A stretch of DNA of 64,000 bases, from positions 1,349,339 to 1,413,338 of the forward strand of contig OX638329.1 of NCBI GenBank assembly GCA_951812755.1, given 5' to 3'. The notes below the pieces were generated by a model. The model was not told the DNA's origin, ran no database searches, and was given only the letters and a program-made list of their open reading frames with translations. The stretch's first letter is position 1. Every line of letters starts with the position of its first letter. A program made the position numbers and the translations under genes. The stretch comes from an uncultured Latescibacterota bacterium (GTDB lineage Bacteria; Latescibacterota; UBA2968). Of this stretch, positions 9,238-17,804 are shown in pieces.

Positions 9238-9921
9238 ATGTCGGCAATTGCTGAGAACTTAAAACGCCTTCAAGACCGCATTGATAGGGCTGCCCATCGG
9301 TCCGGGCGGTCCGAAGATGCGGTTAAATTAATTGTTGTAACAAAGACCTGGCCTGCCGATATCGTGCAACAGGTCGTAGATGCGGGGACACGGATTTTAG
9401 GTGAAAGTCGCGTGCAAGAGGCACAGCACAAGGTCGCAGAAGTAACGAACGCGGTATCCTGGCATTTGGTTGGGCACTTACAGCGCAACAAAGTCAAAAT
9501 TGCATTGCCGTTATTCGACCTGATTCATTCGGTTGACACATTGCGTCTGGCGAAAGAGATCAGCCGGTGGGCCGTGCGGAGAAACACCCCAGCTCGCGTA
9601 TTGGTACAGGTAAACACATCGGGCGAAGCATCCAAATTCGGTATATCGCCCAACGCGGCATTGGACCTGGTCGAGCAGGTCGATGACCTGCAGGGCGTTT
9701 CGGTGGCAGGATTGATGACCATTGGCACCTTTGATCCAGACCCCGAAACAGCGCGACCAAATTTTGTCCTGTTGCGACAAATCAGGGACCGCATCGCAAT
9801 TCACAAGCCTCAGGTGTCTGATCTGTCTATGGGGATGACCAACGACTTTGAAGTTGCAATTGAAGAAGGCGCGACAATGGTTCGCGTGGGCACGGCGATT
9901 TTTGGTCAGCGGACGGTATAA
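9238..9921 (+). CDS. yggS: YggS/PLPBP family pyridoxal-phosphate homeostasis protein
   Basis: A 227-aa alanine-racemase-fold protein that binds pyridoxal phosphate and buffers B6 and amino-acid pools without known catalysis. The PLP lysine is in VVTKTW (K36 from this start). The conserved [11 protein letters not shown] and [23 protein letters not shown] blocks are present. The ATG at 9238 gives the usual MS-IAENL-type N-terminus; an in-frame TTG 15 bases upstream is an alternative. It opens a same-strand run with the YggT, DivIVA and MTAP genes. yggS-yggT-divIVA linkage is known from many bacteria and cyanobacteria, where it sits near division genes. Confidence 0.93.
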   Translation: MSAIAENLKRLQDRIDRAAHRSGRSEDAVKLIVVTKTWPADIVQQVVDAGTRILGESRVQEAQHKVAEVTNAVSWHLVGHLQRNKVKIALPLFDLIHSVDTLRLAKEISRWAVRRNTPARVLVQVNTSGEASKFGISPNAALDLVEQVDDLQGVSVAGLMTIGTFDPDPETARPNFVLLRQIRDRIAIHKPQVSDLSMGMTNDFEVAIEEGATMVRVGTAIFGQRTV

Positions 9922-9924
9922 ACT

Positions 9925-10512
9925 ATGGTTGATGTGGTTGCTCAGGCGATTATTTTAATCCAACAAGCCATTGACTGGATGCTTGTTGCATTGGTAATCG
10001 GCATGGTGGCGTTGTTGCTATTACGCGCTGTTTTGGTGCGTATGAATTCTTTTGGCTGGTCTCAATATTATGTTCGGCGCATAACCGACCCGCTCGTGTG
10101 GCCCATTGCGCAACACATGCCCGGAAATGCCGCCGCGGCACCATTGATTCTGATAATTGCGACATTGATTGGAGCATTTTTTTTTAAATGGTTAACCAAC
10201 GATGTGCTGCTTGCACTCATTGGATTGTTGCACGGAATTTCTTCTGGCAAAATCCTGCACATCATCGGGTGGTTGCTCTATGGGGCCGTTGCGATCTTGC
10301 TGGTTTTAATTATCGCGCGTATCGTATTTTCCTGGTTGCCCTTTGTGCGCGGAGGCAGATTTATGTGGACGCTTTACAGCTTGACTGAGCCTATTATGGG
10401 GCCTTTTCGGCAAATCGTTCCGCCACTGGGCATGTTCGATTTGTCACCTATTTTGTTAATTTTGCTACTGCAAGTTGTTCAGAGTGCCATTCAAAGTGTA
10501 TTTGAGTTATAA
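9925..10512 (+). CDS. YggT family integral membrane protein
   Basis: A 195-aa membrane protein with two copies of the YGGT module. Each has hydrophobic helices followed by a RxxxPLxxPI-like element: RRITDPLVWPIAQHMP near residue 52 and SLTEPIMGPFRQIVPP near residue 153. It is a few bases from yggS and 23 bp from the DivIVA gene. YggT proteins are linked to envelope or division processes and osmotic shock in other bacteria, but the molecular role is not settled. Four or more transmembrane segments are evident, with a cytoplasmic-side loop in each repeat. Confidence 0.88.
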   Translation: MVDVVAQAIILIQQAIDWMLVALVIGMVALLLLRAVLVRMNSFGWSQYYVRRITDPLVWPIAQHMPGNAAAAPLILIIATLIGAFFFKWLTNDVLLALIGLLHGISSGKILHIIGWLLYGAVAILLVLIIARIVFSWLPFVRGGRFMWTLYSLTEPIMGPFRQIVPPLGMFDLSPILLILLLQVVQSAIQSVFEL

Positions 10513-10535
10513 ATAGCCCCTGGGGGAGGGAAATT

Positions 10536-11057
10536 GTGAACATCACACCGCTGGATATTCGCAAGCAGATTTTTAAAAAATCTTTTCGCGGTTATGATCA
10601 AGAGGAGGTGCAGACATTTCTCGAAATGCTGGCGACAGAAGTCGAACATCTCAACGGCGAAAATATCGAATTCAGAGAACATCTCCATGCATTGCAATCA
10701 GAAGTGCATCACTATCAATCAATAGAGCAAACCCTCCAGGAGATGCTCAGAACTGCCCAACAAACGGCTGAAGATGTAAAGGAAAATGGGCATAAAGAAG
10801 CACGGCTGATTGTGAAAGAAGCAGAGATCCGCAGCAATCGGGCCATTGAAAAAGCACGCACGCAGGTACACGAGATCCGCACAGAGCTTGTGGAGTTACA
10901 AAATCAACGCGATATGTTCTTGTCCAAGTTTAAGGCTCTGGTACAGGTTCAGACTGATTTTTTGAACCAGTTGGAAGTGACCACCTTCGATGCGGTAAAA
11001 GAGGATATCCCCAAAATAGACGATAACGCCACAGAGCAGGATAACGAAGATGCCTGA
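10536..11057 (+). CDS. DivIVA-domain coiled-coil protein
   Basis: 173 aa from a GTG start preceded by GGGGGAGGG. The N-terminus (ITPLDIRKQIFKKSFRGYD, residues 3-21) is the DivIVA membrane-binding domain, followed by a long coiled coil to about residue 145 and an acidic tail. DivIVA proteins bind curved membrane at poles or septa and recruit partners. Here it lies directly after YggT, as in Gram-positive and other division clusters. Its stop overlaps the start of the MTAP gene by 8 bp. The exact function in this organism is inferred from domain and context. Confidence 0.88.
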   Translation: MNITPLDIRKQIFKKSFRGYDQEEVQTFLEMLATEVEHLNGENIEFREHLHALQSEVHHYQSIEQTLQEMLRTAQQTAEDVKENGHKEARLIVKEAEIRSNRAIEKARTQVHEIRTELVELQNQRDMFLSKFKALVQVQTDFLNQLEVTTFDAVKEDIPKIDDNATEQDNEDA

Positions 11058-11925
11058 ACAGATTGTTCGACTGGGTGTTATAGGCGGATCGGGTGTTTAT
11101 CACATGGAAGGTGTGGAAATCATAGCCGAACATCGTCTTGCCACACCTTTTGGCGAGCCCTCAGGTGCAGTTGTCGAAACGCGTATAGGCGACCAATCGG
11201 TATATTTTTTGCCCCGTCATGGACGCGGGCATGTGCTGCTGCCTTCTGAAGTGCCCTATCGCGCCAATGTATATGCCATGAAACAGATGGGCGTGACGCA
11301 TCTGCTGGCGATAAGTGCTGTGGGAATTATGCGGGAAACCATAAAACCGGGTGATATGGTGGTGCCCGACCAGATTTTTGATCGCACCCGCGGCAGCCGT
11401 ACAAGCACATTTTTTGGTGAGGGCATTGCCGGACATGTCGCCTTTGCCGATCCTTTTTGCGGCGAATTGCGCGACTTACTGCTGGCCGCTGCAAAAAATT
11501 CCGGAGTGACCACCCACGATGGAGGAACGTATATTTGTATGGAAGGGCCGCAGTTCTCCACGCGCGCAGAGTCTCATTTTTATCGCCGAGAAGTCAATGC
11601 GACCGTGATCGGAATGACGGCTTTGCCCGAAGCCAAGCTCGCACGCGAGGCTGAAATGTGTTATGCGATGCTGGCTATGGGCACCGATTACGATTGCTGG
11701 CATGAAGCCGAAGAAGATGTGTCCGTAGAAGCTGTGGTCTCTGTGTTAAAAACCAATGCCGAACACGCAAATCAAATTGTATGCTCATTGGCTGCACTGT
11801 TGCCCAGAACATCGGATTGCGATTGTCTCAATGCCGCACAATTTGCGATTATTACATCGCCAGATGCAATTTCCAGCGCGGCAAAAGAACGACTCAGTCT
11901 TTTATACGATAAGTACTGGGCGTGA
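11050..11925 (+). CDS. mtnP: S-methyl-5'-thioadenosine phosphorylase
   Basis: A 291-aa member of the PNP/MTAP phosphorylase class 2 family, cleaving methylthioadenosine (from polyamine and SAM metabolism) to adenine and methylthioribose-1-phosphate. Visible are IGGSGVY at the N-terminus, the phosphate-site FLPRHGRGH, EVPYRANVYAMK, the base/ribose-site GGTYICMEGPQFSTRAES and GMTALPEAKLAREAEMCY. The C-terminal 35 residues are less conserved. It overlaps the DivIVA gene by 8 bp and is followed by a hairpin. MTA versus inosine/guanosine specificity is assigned by overall similarity. Confidence 0.9.
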   Translation: MPEQIVRLGVIGGSGVYHMEGVEIIAEHRLATPFGEPSGAVVETRIGDQSVYFLPRHGRGHVLLPSEVPYRANVYAMKQMGVTHLLAISAVGIMRETIKPGDMVVPDQIFDRTRGSRTSTFFGEGIAGHVAFADPFCGELRDLLLAAAKNSGVTTHDGGTYICMEGPQFSTRAESHFYRREVNATVIGMTALPEAKLAREAEMCYAMLAMGTDYDCWHEAEEDVSVEAVVSVLKTNAEHANQIVCSLAALLPRTSDCDCLNAAQFAIITSPDAISSAAKERLSLLYDKYWA

Positions 11926-11926
11926 C

Positions 11927-11955
11927 GTAGATGTGGGTTTGAAACCCACATCTAC
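11927..11955. repeat. REP-like perfect palindrome with GTAG feet
   Basis: A 14-base arm GTAGATGTGGGTTT is followed after one G by its exact reverse complement, ending CTAC. It lies 2 bp after the mtnP stop and is followed by AATAATTTTT, so it may also act as a terminator. The GTAG foot is the hallmark of REP palindromes moved by RAYT-type Y1 transposases. A second hairpin with this foot is at 24440-24464 and a degenerate one is at 56940-56969. Confidence 0.65.
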
Positions 11956-11965
11956 AATAATTTTT

Positions 11966-12430
11966 ATGATCGACAATAGCTGGTACATACGCCCCAAAGG
12001 GTTGCGAGAACGTCATGCTGCAGGCGGTGTGGTCGTGCGTCGGGATGGCAATCAGGTATTGCTGGCTCTGGCTCGCGAGAAAGGGTATACCGACTATGTG
12101 TTGCCCAAAGGACACGTTGAAGCGGGCGAAAAAATCGAATGTGCTGCCAGACGAGAGATCGAAGAAGAAGTGGGAATATCAAAACTGCAACTCATAGAAA
12201 AACTCGGCACAAAAGAACGGCTTGATTTTCGCAAGAAAGAGTGGAAGATAACACATTATTTTTTATTTTTGACCGATCAGATTGAAGCTATACCAACCGA
12301 CACAACACATCATGGAAGCATGTCCTGGGTACCATTTGATCCACTGCCTGCTTTTTTTTGGCCGGAACAACGCGCGCTAATAAAAGAAAATATATGTCAA
12401 ATTTGGGAAGCTGTGAATAGAAAGGAATAA
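11966..12430 (+). CDS. NUDIX hydrolase
   Basis: 154 aa with a perfect Nudix box: GHVEAGEKIECAARREIEEE followed by VG (G-x5-E-x7-REU-x-EE-x-G), which binds metal and hydrolyses a nucleoside-diphosphate-linked substrate. The N-terminal RHAAGGVVVRRDGNQVLLA and a C-terminal SMSWVPFD segment resemble diadenosine polyphosphate hydrolase-like members. The ATG at 11966 was chosen because the frame upstream overlaps mtnP and the palindrome. The stop is 1 bp from the DksA-like gene. The substrate cannot be read from sequence. Confidence 0.87.
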   Translation: MIDNSWYIRPKGLRERHAAGGVVVRRDGNQVLLALAREKGYTDYVLPKGHVEAGEKIECAARREIEEEVGISKLQLIEKLGTKERLDFRKKEWKITHYFLFLTDQIEAIPTDTTHHGSMSWVPFDPLPAFFWPEQRALIKENICQIWEAVNRKE

Positions 12431-12431
12431 A

Positions 12432-12803
12432 ATGACAGACAAAGACCTGAAGTATTTCGAAAAACTTTTAGAGACCAAACGCACCTCTATCGTTAAAGAC
12501 CTGGGCACGTTGCAGAGCCATTCCATGCAAATTACCTCGGCAGAATCGTCGGGCGACCTGATGTATTCAGATCACATGCCCGATTTGGGCAATTCGACCA
12601 TGGAGCGCGAAAAGGCTTTTCTATTTGCAGCACGCGATGGTGCTTATCTGGACCAAATTGAAGCCGCTTTAATGCGCATCAAAAATCACAAATTTGGCGT
12701 GTGTCGAACGTGTAAAACTCCCATCCCCAGAGCAAGACTGGAAGCGGTGCCAACCACGGAAGTTTGCGTCCCGTGTAAAGAAAAACAAAACAAATCGGCA
12801 TGA
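12432..12803 (+). CDS. DksA/TraR-type zinc-finger protein
   Basis: 123 aa: an N-terminal helical hairpin (residues about 1-80) and a C-terminal four-cysteine zinc finger, CRTC...CVPC. DksA binds in the RNA polymerase secondary channel and modulates initiation with ppGpp. The usual acidic DxxDxA tip is not evident: the middle reads SDHMPDLGNS. Small DksA-like proteins upstream of lspA are common in several phyla, and here it is 9 bp before lspA. It is probably co-transcribed with the Nudix, lspA and rluA genes. Confidence 0.85.
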   Translation: MTDKDLKYFEKLLETKRTSIVKDLGTLQSHSMQITSAESSGDLMYSDHMPDLGNSTMEREKAFLFAARDGAYLDQIEAALMRIKNHKFGVCRTCKTPIPRARLEAVPTTEVCVPCKEKQNKSA

Positions 12804-12812
12804 GGTGTACTT

Positions 12813-13310
12813 GTGAGATTTTTGTGGATTACAGGTGTAGCACTGGTACTGGATCAACTCACCAAATGGTGGATATTGCAAACCATGACCCTGGGCGAAT
12901 CCGTACCGGTGTTGGGATCTTTTTTTAAACTGACCTACATTCACAATCCAGGTGCAGTATTCGGCATCCAATTGGGCAACCCATACCTGCATCTGTTATT
13001 GGCCTGTGTGGCACTTCTCGTGGTTGGCGGGTTACTGTGGCGCATCTCTCCCGAAGACCGCCTCGCAGCCATTGGTTTGACTCTGGTGCTGGGAGGTGCA
13101 ATTGGCAATATCATCGACCGCGTGCGATTTGGTGTCGTAATTGATTTCCTCGATTTTGGTATTGGAACTACGCGGTGGTGGGTTTTTAATCTCGCGGATA
13201 CCTGCGTCAGTGTGGGAACCGCCCTCTTAATTTTTGCTTTTGGCATCACATCTAAACGCCGTGAGACGGTGTATAACCGTGATTCATCTAAAAATTCTGC
13301 CCGAACATGA
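12813..13310 (+). CDS. lspA: lipoprotein signal peptidase (signal peptidase II)
   Basis: A 165-aa four-helix inner-membrane aspartyl protease that removes signal peptides from diacylated prolipoproteins. Family motifs are in order: DQLTKWW, HNPGAVFGIQ, GGAIGNIIDRVRFG with the first catalytic Asp, and WWVFNLADTCVSVG with the second. It starts at a GTG, 9 bp after the DksA-like gene. Its 3' end overlaps the GTG start proposed for the pseudouridine synthase by 32 bp. lspA-rluD adjacency is conserved in many bacteria. Confidence 0.95.
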   Translation: MRFLWITGVALVLDQLTKWWILQTMTLGESVPVLGSFFKLTYIHNPGAVFGIQLGNPYLHLLLACVALLVVGGLLWRISPEDRLAAIGLTLVLGGAIGNIIDRVRFGVVIDFLDFGIGTTRWWVFNLADTCVSVGTALLIFAFGITSKRRETVYNRDSSKNSART

Positions 13311-14259
13311 AGGCCAGCGTCTGGACCGCTATTTGGCCGATCAACGCCCCGAACTTTCGCGTTCACGCCTTCAAAAACTGATTGTCGAGGGTGCTGTTTG
13401 CATTGATGGGAAGACAACGCGGTCGAGCTATCGGGTGGTGGCTGGCGATAGCATCACAATAAATATACCCCCTCCAATAGATAGTGCAATTAATCCAGAG
13501 GATATTCCTCTGGATATTTTTTTTGAAGATGATCATGTGCTGGTGCTCGACAAACCTGCGGGTATGATTGTGCATCCAGCGGGGAGAATAACCTCGGGAA
13601 CACTCGTCAATGCCCTCCTGTCACATTGCACGCATTTGTCGGGTATCAACGGGGTTTTGCGACCGGGTATTGTACATCGGCTGGACAAAGACACATCGGG
13701 GCTGATGGTCGTCGCCAAAAGTGATGCCGGGCATCGCGGATTGGCTGCCCAGTTGGAGGTCCGAGCGATGGAGCGGCGTTATCTCGCGCTGATATGGGGG
13801 GGCTTTGAAGCAGATGAAGGGCGCATAGAAGCACCTGTGGGAAGGCATCCAAAAGATCGAAAACGAATGGCTGTTTCTCAGAATGGTAGATTTGCGGTAA
13901 CGCGCTGGAAAATAAAGGCGCGTTACGACTTTCTCTCTTTGCTATCTCTCGCACTGGAGACGGGTCGTACGCACCAGATCAGAGTGCATCTGGCGCATCT
14001 CAATCGTCCTGTATTTGGCGATCCGCTATACAGCGGACGCGAGGAGCGGCTGTCTGGGATTGCCCCCCTGTTTCGGAGAGAGGCAACCCATCTGCTCGCG
14101 CAAACTAATCGACAGATGCTCCACGCAACCCAATTGACATTTGTGCATCCCGTAACAAAAGAAGAAATGATGTTTGAAGCACATCCACCAGAAGATATGC
14201 AGAAGATTCTTGCTTATTCCTCATCATCTTCTTCTGGCATAAGCACAAATTCAGGATAG
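13279..14259 (+). CDS. RluA/RluD family pseudouridine synthase
   Basis: About 326 aa, isomerising uridines in 23S rRNA or tRNA. It has an S4 RNA-binding domain (LDRYLADQRPELSRSRLQKL, about residues 16-35), then the catalytic motif GIVHRLDKDTSGLM with the active Asp, and the RTHQIRVHLAHL block. The GTG at 13279 gives a standard N-terminus (IHLKILPEHEGQRLDRYL). It overlaps lspA by 32 bp, and a longer start at 13234 is possible. The 3' end runs 46 bp into the convergent ammonium transporter gene and encodes a serine-rich tail. RluC versus RluD target is not assigned. Confidence 0.9.
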   Translation: MIHLKILPEHEGQRLDRYLADQRPELSRSRLQKLIVEGAVCIDGKTTRSSYRVVAGDSITINIPPPIDSAINPEDIPLDIFFEDDHVLVLDKPAGMIVHPAGRITSGTLVNALLSHCTHLSGINGVLRPGIVHRLDKDTSGLMVVAKSDAGHRGLAAQLEVRAMERRYLALIWGGFEADEGRIEAPVGRHPKDRKRMAVSQNGRFAVTRWKIKARYDFLSLLSLALETGRTHQIRVHLAHLNRPVFGDPLYSGREERLSGIAPLFRREATHLLAQTNRQMLHATQLTFVHPVTKEEMMFEAHPPEDMQKILAYSSSSSSGISTNSG

Positions 14260-15596
14260 GCGTCAATTCCCAATTCCCCAACATCCTGCCCCAATTGTTC
14301 GACCTGGCGCGACACGCGCACACTCAACGTCATCGCAATCACGCGCCACGACACCCACGAGGTCACAAACACGAATGCACCAATCGCCACGATGCCGATC
14401 AATTGTACGCCCAAGTTGCCACCACCAGCGATGCAGACCGCTATGGTGCCCCAGATACCGGCGAACAGGTGAGCCGGTATCGCCCCCACCACATCGTCCA
14501 ACTTGATTTTTTCCAGGAGCTTGATCCCGGCAGTACACACAACTGCGCCAATAGCACCAATAATGACCGACCAGTAGTGATCGACAATATCAGGTCCCGC
14601 AGTAATCGACACCAGCCCAGCAATTGCGCCATTCAGCCCTGCAAACAGATCTAGGCGTCCCAGGATGGGTCGAGAAACGGCGAGGGCTGCCATAACACCG
14701 GCTGCGGCTGCCAGATTGGTATTGACCAGTACATGACTCATCGCGACCACATCCGCCGCGCTTCCCAATGCCAGTTGCGATCCGCCGTTGAAGCCAAACC
14801 AGCCGAACCACAGGATGAAGACGCCCAATGTTACTATCAAAATGTTTGAGGGCGGCGTGGATTTGATCGTGCCATCGCGGCGGAATTTGCCGAACCGCGG
14901 CCCAACGACCATTGCGCCAGCAAGAGCCGCCCAGCCACCGGTGCTATGCACGATGGTCGAACCAGCAAAATCCTTGAAACCCATCGCACTTAGCCATCCC
15001 TCGCCCCATGTCCATGCACCGACGATGGGATAGATAATCGCTGTCAGCACCGCAATAAAAACGAAAAAGGACCACATCCTGACTCGTTCGGCCAGGGCTC
15101 CAGAGACAATGGACGCAGTGGTCGCGACGAAGACCATCTGGAAAAACCAGTCGGACATGGTGGAATAGCCGTTCTTAACCACAGCCGCCTTCGCGGCCTC
15201 ATTTCCCGCCAGCAAAGCAACTTCATCACCTGACGGTCCGTATAAGAATTTGAATGAACCAATCACACTCTCCACATCGACGTACATGAGATTATAGCCG
15301 ATGAAATAGTAGGCAAGCCCGGCAATAGAATAGAGGCCTATATTCTTCAGGCAGATCATGGAGGCATTCTTGGTGCGTACAGAACCGGACTCGAGCATGG
15401 TAAATCCCGCGCACATCCACATCACCAGCACGCCCCAAATGAGAAAGGAAAAAGTGTTGAAGACAAACAGGGTTTCCTCGTCAACCGCTGCATGCACGGC
15501 GGTTGTAGCACACGCAAGGAACCCGAACACCGCAAGTGTTTTCCCCACCAGGGTAGTGAACCGATGATGAATAAGGGCTTTAGAAAACGTTCGCAT
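14214..15596 (-). CDS. amt: ammonium transporter (Amt family)
   Basis: A 460-aa inner-membrane ammonium channel, about 11 transmembrane helices after an N-terminal signal-like segment ending near AVHA. The pore signature regions WTWGEGWLSAMGFKDFAGSTIVHSTGG are present as adjacent blocks. A polar acidic C-terminal tail (about residues 420-460) ends PEEDDEE. A perfect GGAGGAG precedes the ATG. No glnK/PII gene is adjacent, unlike most amt loci. It lies 45 bp downstream of the histidine kinase gene on the same strand, so it is likely the last gene of the signalling operon. Confidence 0.94.
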   Translation of the reverse strand: MRTFSKALIHHRFTTLVGKTLAVFGFLACATTAVHAAVDEETLFVFNTFSFLIWGVLVMWMCAGFTMLESGSVRTKNASMICLKNIGLYSIAGLAYYFIGYNLMYVDVESVIGSFKFLYGPSGDEVALLAGNEAAKAAVVKNGYSTMSDWFFQMVFVATTASIVSGALAERVRMWSFFVFIAVLTAIIYPIVGAWTWGEGWLSAMGFKDFAGSTIVHSTGGWAALAGAMVVGPRFGKFRRDGTIKSTPPSNILIVTLGVFILWFGWFGFNGGSQLALGSAADVVAMSHVLVNTNLAAAAGVMAALAVSRPILGRLDLFAGLNGAIAGLVSITAGPDIVDHYWSVIIGAIGAVVCTAGIKLLEKIKLDDVVGAIPAHLFAGIWGTIAVCIAGGGNLGVQLIGIVAIGAFVFVTSWVSWRVIAMTLSVRVSRQVEQLGQDVGELGIDAYPEFVLMPEEDDEE

Positions 15597-15641
15597 ATCT
15601 TATCTCCTCCCATAGTGATGAGACAGTGCCTCCACTCCCTT

Positions 15642-17804
15642 CTATCTCTCTACCTCTTCAGTCGTCACCGCGGACGGCACCAAAGGCAATTCTACTATCA
15701 TCTCGGTGAATTCACCGGGTTCGGATACGACCCGGATGGTTCCCCCGTGTTCGCGCACAATATCATTGGAAAGGGCAAGGCCGAGGCCGGTCCCCTTGTC
15801 TGTCGGTTTGGTGGTAAAGAAAGGATTGAAAATTTTATCGACAACCTCGGGCGGGATCCCATTCCCATTATCTCCTATGCTTATCTCTATCCGATCATCC
15901 AGGCGCCTGGTGCTCAGCGACAGGGTCGGGAAATAGGTCACACCATCATCTGCTTCGATAGCACGCCGTTTCTCGTCGGTAGCATAACAGGCATTGCCTA
16001 CCATATTGAGAAAGACGCGCCCCAGGTCCTGCGGCACTGCCTCGATTTGCCCCGCATCTGGGTCGAAATCCGTCTCGATGGTCAAGTTAAAATCCGCGTC
16101 AGTCGCCCGTGCGCTGTGGTAGGCAAGGCGGGCGTGTTCATCGAGCAGATTGTTAATTTCAATGGGCAGTCTCTCACCAGAGCCGCGCCCCATCATGAGC
16201 ATATCGTGAACAATGCGGTCGGCGCGGGTGCCGTGTTGGAGGATACGACCCATGTTGTCGGTGAGGTCTTGGCATATCTCGTCAACCAATTCGCGCTGCT
16301 CCTCGCTCAATGCTTCGGGATTTTCGTCCAGGACCTCCACCAACTCCTCCATGAGTTCTTCCGAAGCTTCCGAGAAGTTTTTCACAAAATTCAGCGGATT
16401 CTTGATCTCGTGCGCCACACCTGCAGTGAGTTCGCCGAGCGCGGCCAATTTCTCGCGCATGACAATCTGGTCCTGCGCCACCTGCAAATCCTCCAGCACT
16501 TTTTCGAGCTCTGCATTCTTAGATTGCAACTCTTCTGCCAGTTTTTCCACCAGATTCAGGCGCTGCACCTCCAGAGCGTGGCGGCGAAAGACTTCAAGGG
16601 CTGCGGCCATGTCTGCCACTTCGTCGTGCCCACCGATCTCGACCTTGCCCTCCAGGTCGCCATCAGCCATGCGGCGCATCCGTTCGGATAGTCGCTCGAG
16701 ACGGGGCAACAGCATTCGTCCCACGAATAAATAGGCGATCAACAACGCGCCAGTAATGCTGATCACATTCAAAACCAACAGAAGACTGCGCCCGGTGCCG
16801 ATGGCCAGCGTAGAAGCGCGGGTAGCTTCCTTCGCACTTATGCGGGCAGCATTTACCAGCCCTTCGGCTTCGGCGACCAGATCGAGGGCAAGAGACTGAT
16901 TGCGCGCGAGCAGGTCCCGCTGGTGCGTGGCGTGTTCGAGTTCTCGTGTTCGCAGGTCGAAGCCCCCTTGCTCTTCCAGCCCCAACTGGTACAGGCGGGC
17001 ACATATCGGAGCGATCTGACTGCGTGCGCTGGCCGTTCCAAGTGCCGACAGACTCCATTCAATCCTGTCTTTAGCAGCCTCAAATCGCTCCCGCAATGGC
17101 TCAATCAAGGGCGCATCTGAAAGATTGAAAGCACTCGACAGAAGCTGGATTGCTGTGGTGGCGTCTGCTTGCAATGCAGTCAGATGGCGATAGTGGTCGA
17201 ACTCTTTTCTCGACAAGTGCTGTGCAGGCGACGCGGGTGCTTCGCCGAGATTGCGATACCCCGTCATAGCGTAGAATAACTGATCGTCAATAAGCGGACC
17301 CATGACACCAACCAGTTCGTTGCGCACTTTGGTCAGTTCTGCACGCAGGGCTTCACTCTGTTTTTGCAGCACAAAAAACTCGGCCAAGGAGCATTCAATT
17401 TCTTCGATATTTGAGATCAGAGTATTACCCTGGTCGCGAATGCGACTAAAGCGTTCTTCTTCTCCATTTTGCTGCGTCAGAGCCGCCAACTGCGCTTCAA
17501 AAGTGTTTCGCTCTGTGGCGATCTCGGCAATAACCTGATCAAATGTCTCTGGCGTTGCAGCAGCGATGAGACGCGGTGCTGCGGCTACAATGGCACCGCT
17601 TTGTTGAGCGACTCCAAATGCGGCTGCCATTCCGGGCACACTGCCTTCATTCACGCGACTTTGCGCGTCACCCACGCTGTTGAAGGAAAACCAGCCAACC
17701 AGACTCGCCCCCATAGTGAGAACAACAGCACCACCAATACCCAAATAGAGTTGCGTCGAGATTCGGTAGCGGCCTTCAAGCAGGTGTTTTAGTATGTCAA
17801 TCAT
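15642..17804 (-). CDS. membrane sensor histidine kinase with large extracytoplasmic domain
   Basis: 720 aa: transmembrane helix 1 (residues about 19-39), an alpha-helical extracytoplasmic region (about 40-338), transmembrane helix 2 (about 339-361), HAMP (about 361-413), and a coiled coil (415-455). HisKA follows with GVAHEIKNPLNF (H465), then HATPase_c with N-box FLNMVGNACYA, G1 IGDNGNGIPP, F-box FNPFFTTKP and G2 GTGLGLALS. The periplasmic helical bundle resembles four-helix MCP-type sensors. Its ATG overlaps the stop of the binding-protein gene by 4 bp, so the binding protein may present ligand to it. The likely phospho-acceptor is the REC-PP2C protein encoded upstream. Confidence 0.92.
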   Translation of the reverse strand: MIDILKHLLEGRYRISTQLYLGIGGAVVLTMGASLVGWFSFNSVGDAQSRVNEGSVPGMAAAFGVAQQSGAIVAAAPRLIAAATPETFDQVIAEIATERNTFEAQLAALTQQNGEEERFSRIRDQGNTLISNIEEIECSLAEFFVLQKQSEALRAELTKVRNELVGVMGPLIDDQLFYAMTGYRNLGEAPASPAQHLSRKEFDHYRHLTALQADATTAIQLLSSAFNLSDAPLIEPLRERFEAAKDRIEWSLSALGTASARSQIAPICARLYQLGLEEQGGFDLRTRELEHATHQRDLLARNQSLALDLVAEAEGLVNAARISAKEATRASTLAIGTGRSLLLVLNVISITGALLIAYLFVGRMLLPRLERLSERMRRMADGDLEGKVEIGGHDEVADMAAALEVFRRHALEVQRLNLVEKLAEELQSKNAELEKVLEDLQVAQDQIVMREKLAALGELTAGVAHEIKNPLNFVKNFSEASEELMEELVEVLDENPEALSEEQRELVDEICQDLTDNMGRILQHGTRADRIVHDMLMMGRGSGERLPIEINNLLDEHARLAYHSARATDADFNLTIETDFDPDAGQIEAVPQDLGRVFLNMVGNACYATDEKRRAIEADDGVTYFPTLSLSTRRLDDRIEISIGDNGNGIPPEVVDKIFNPFFTTKPTDKGTGLGLALSNDIVREHGGTIRVVSEPGEFTEMIVELPLVPSAVTTEEVER

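Noticed and set aside
15492-16691. 399-codon plus-strand open frame opposite the histidine kinase
   Set aside because: It lies wholly antisense to clear HisKA, HATPase and HAMP coding sequence, and its translation has no recognisable family.
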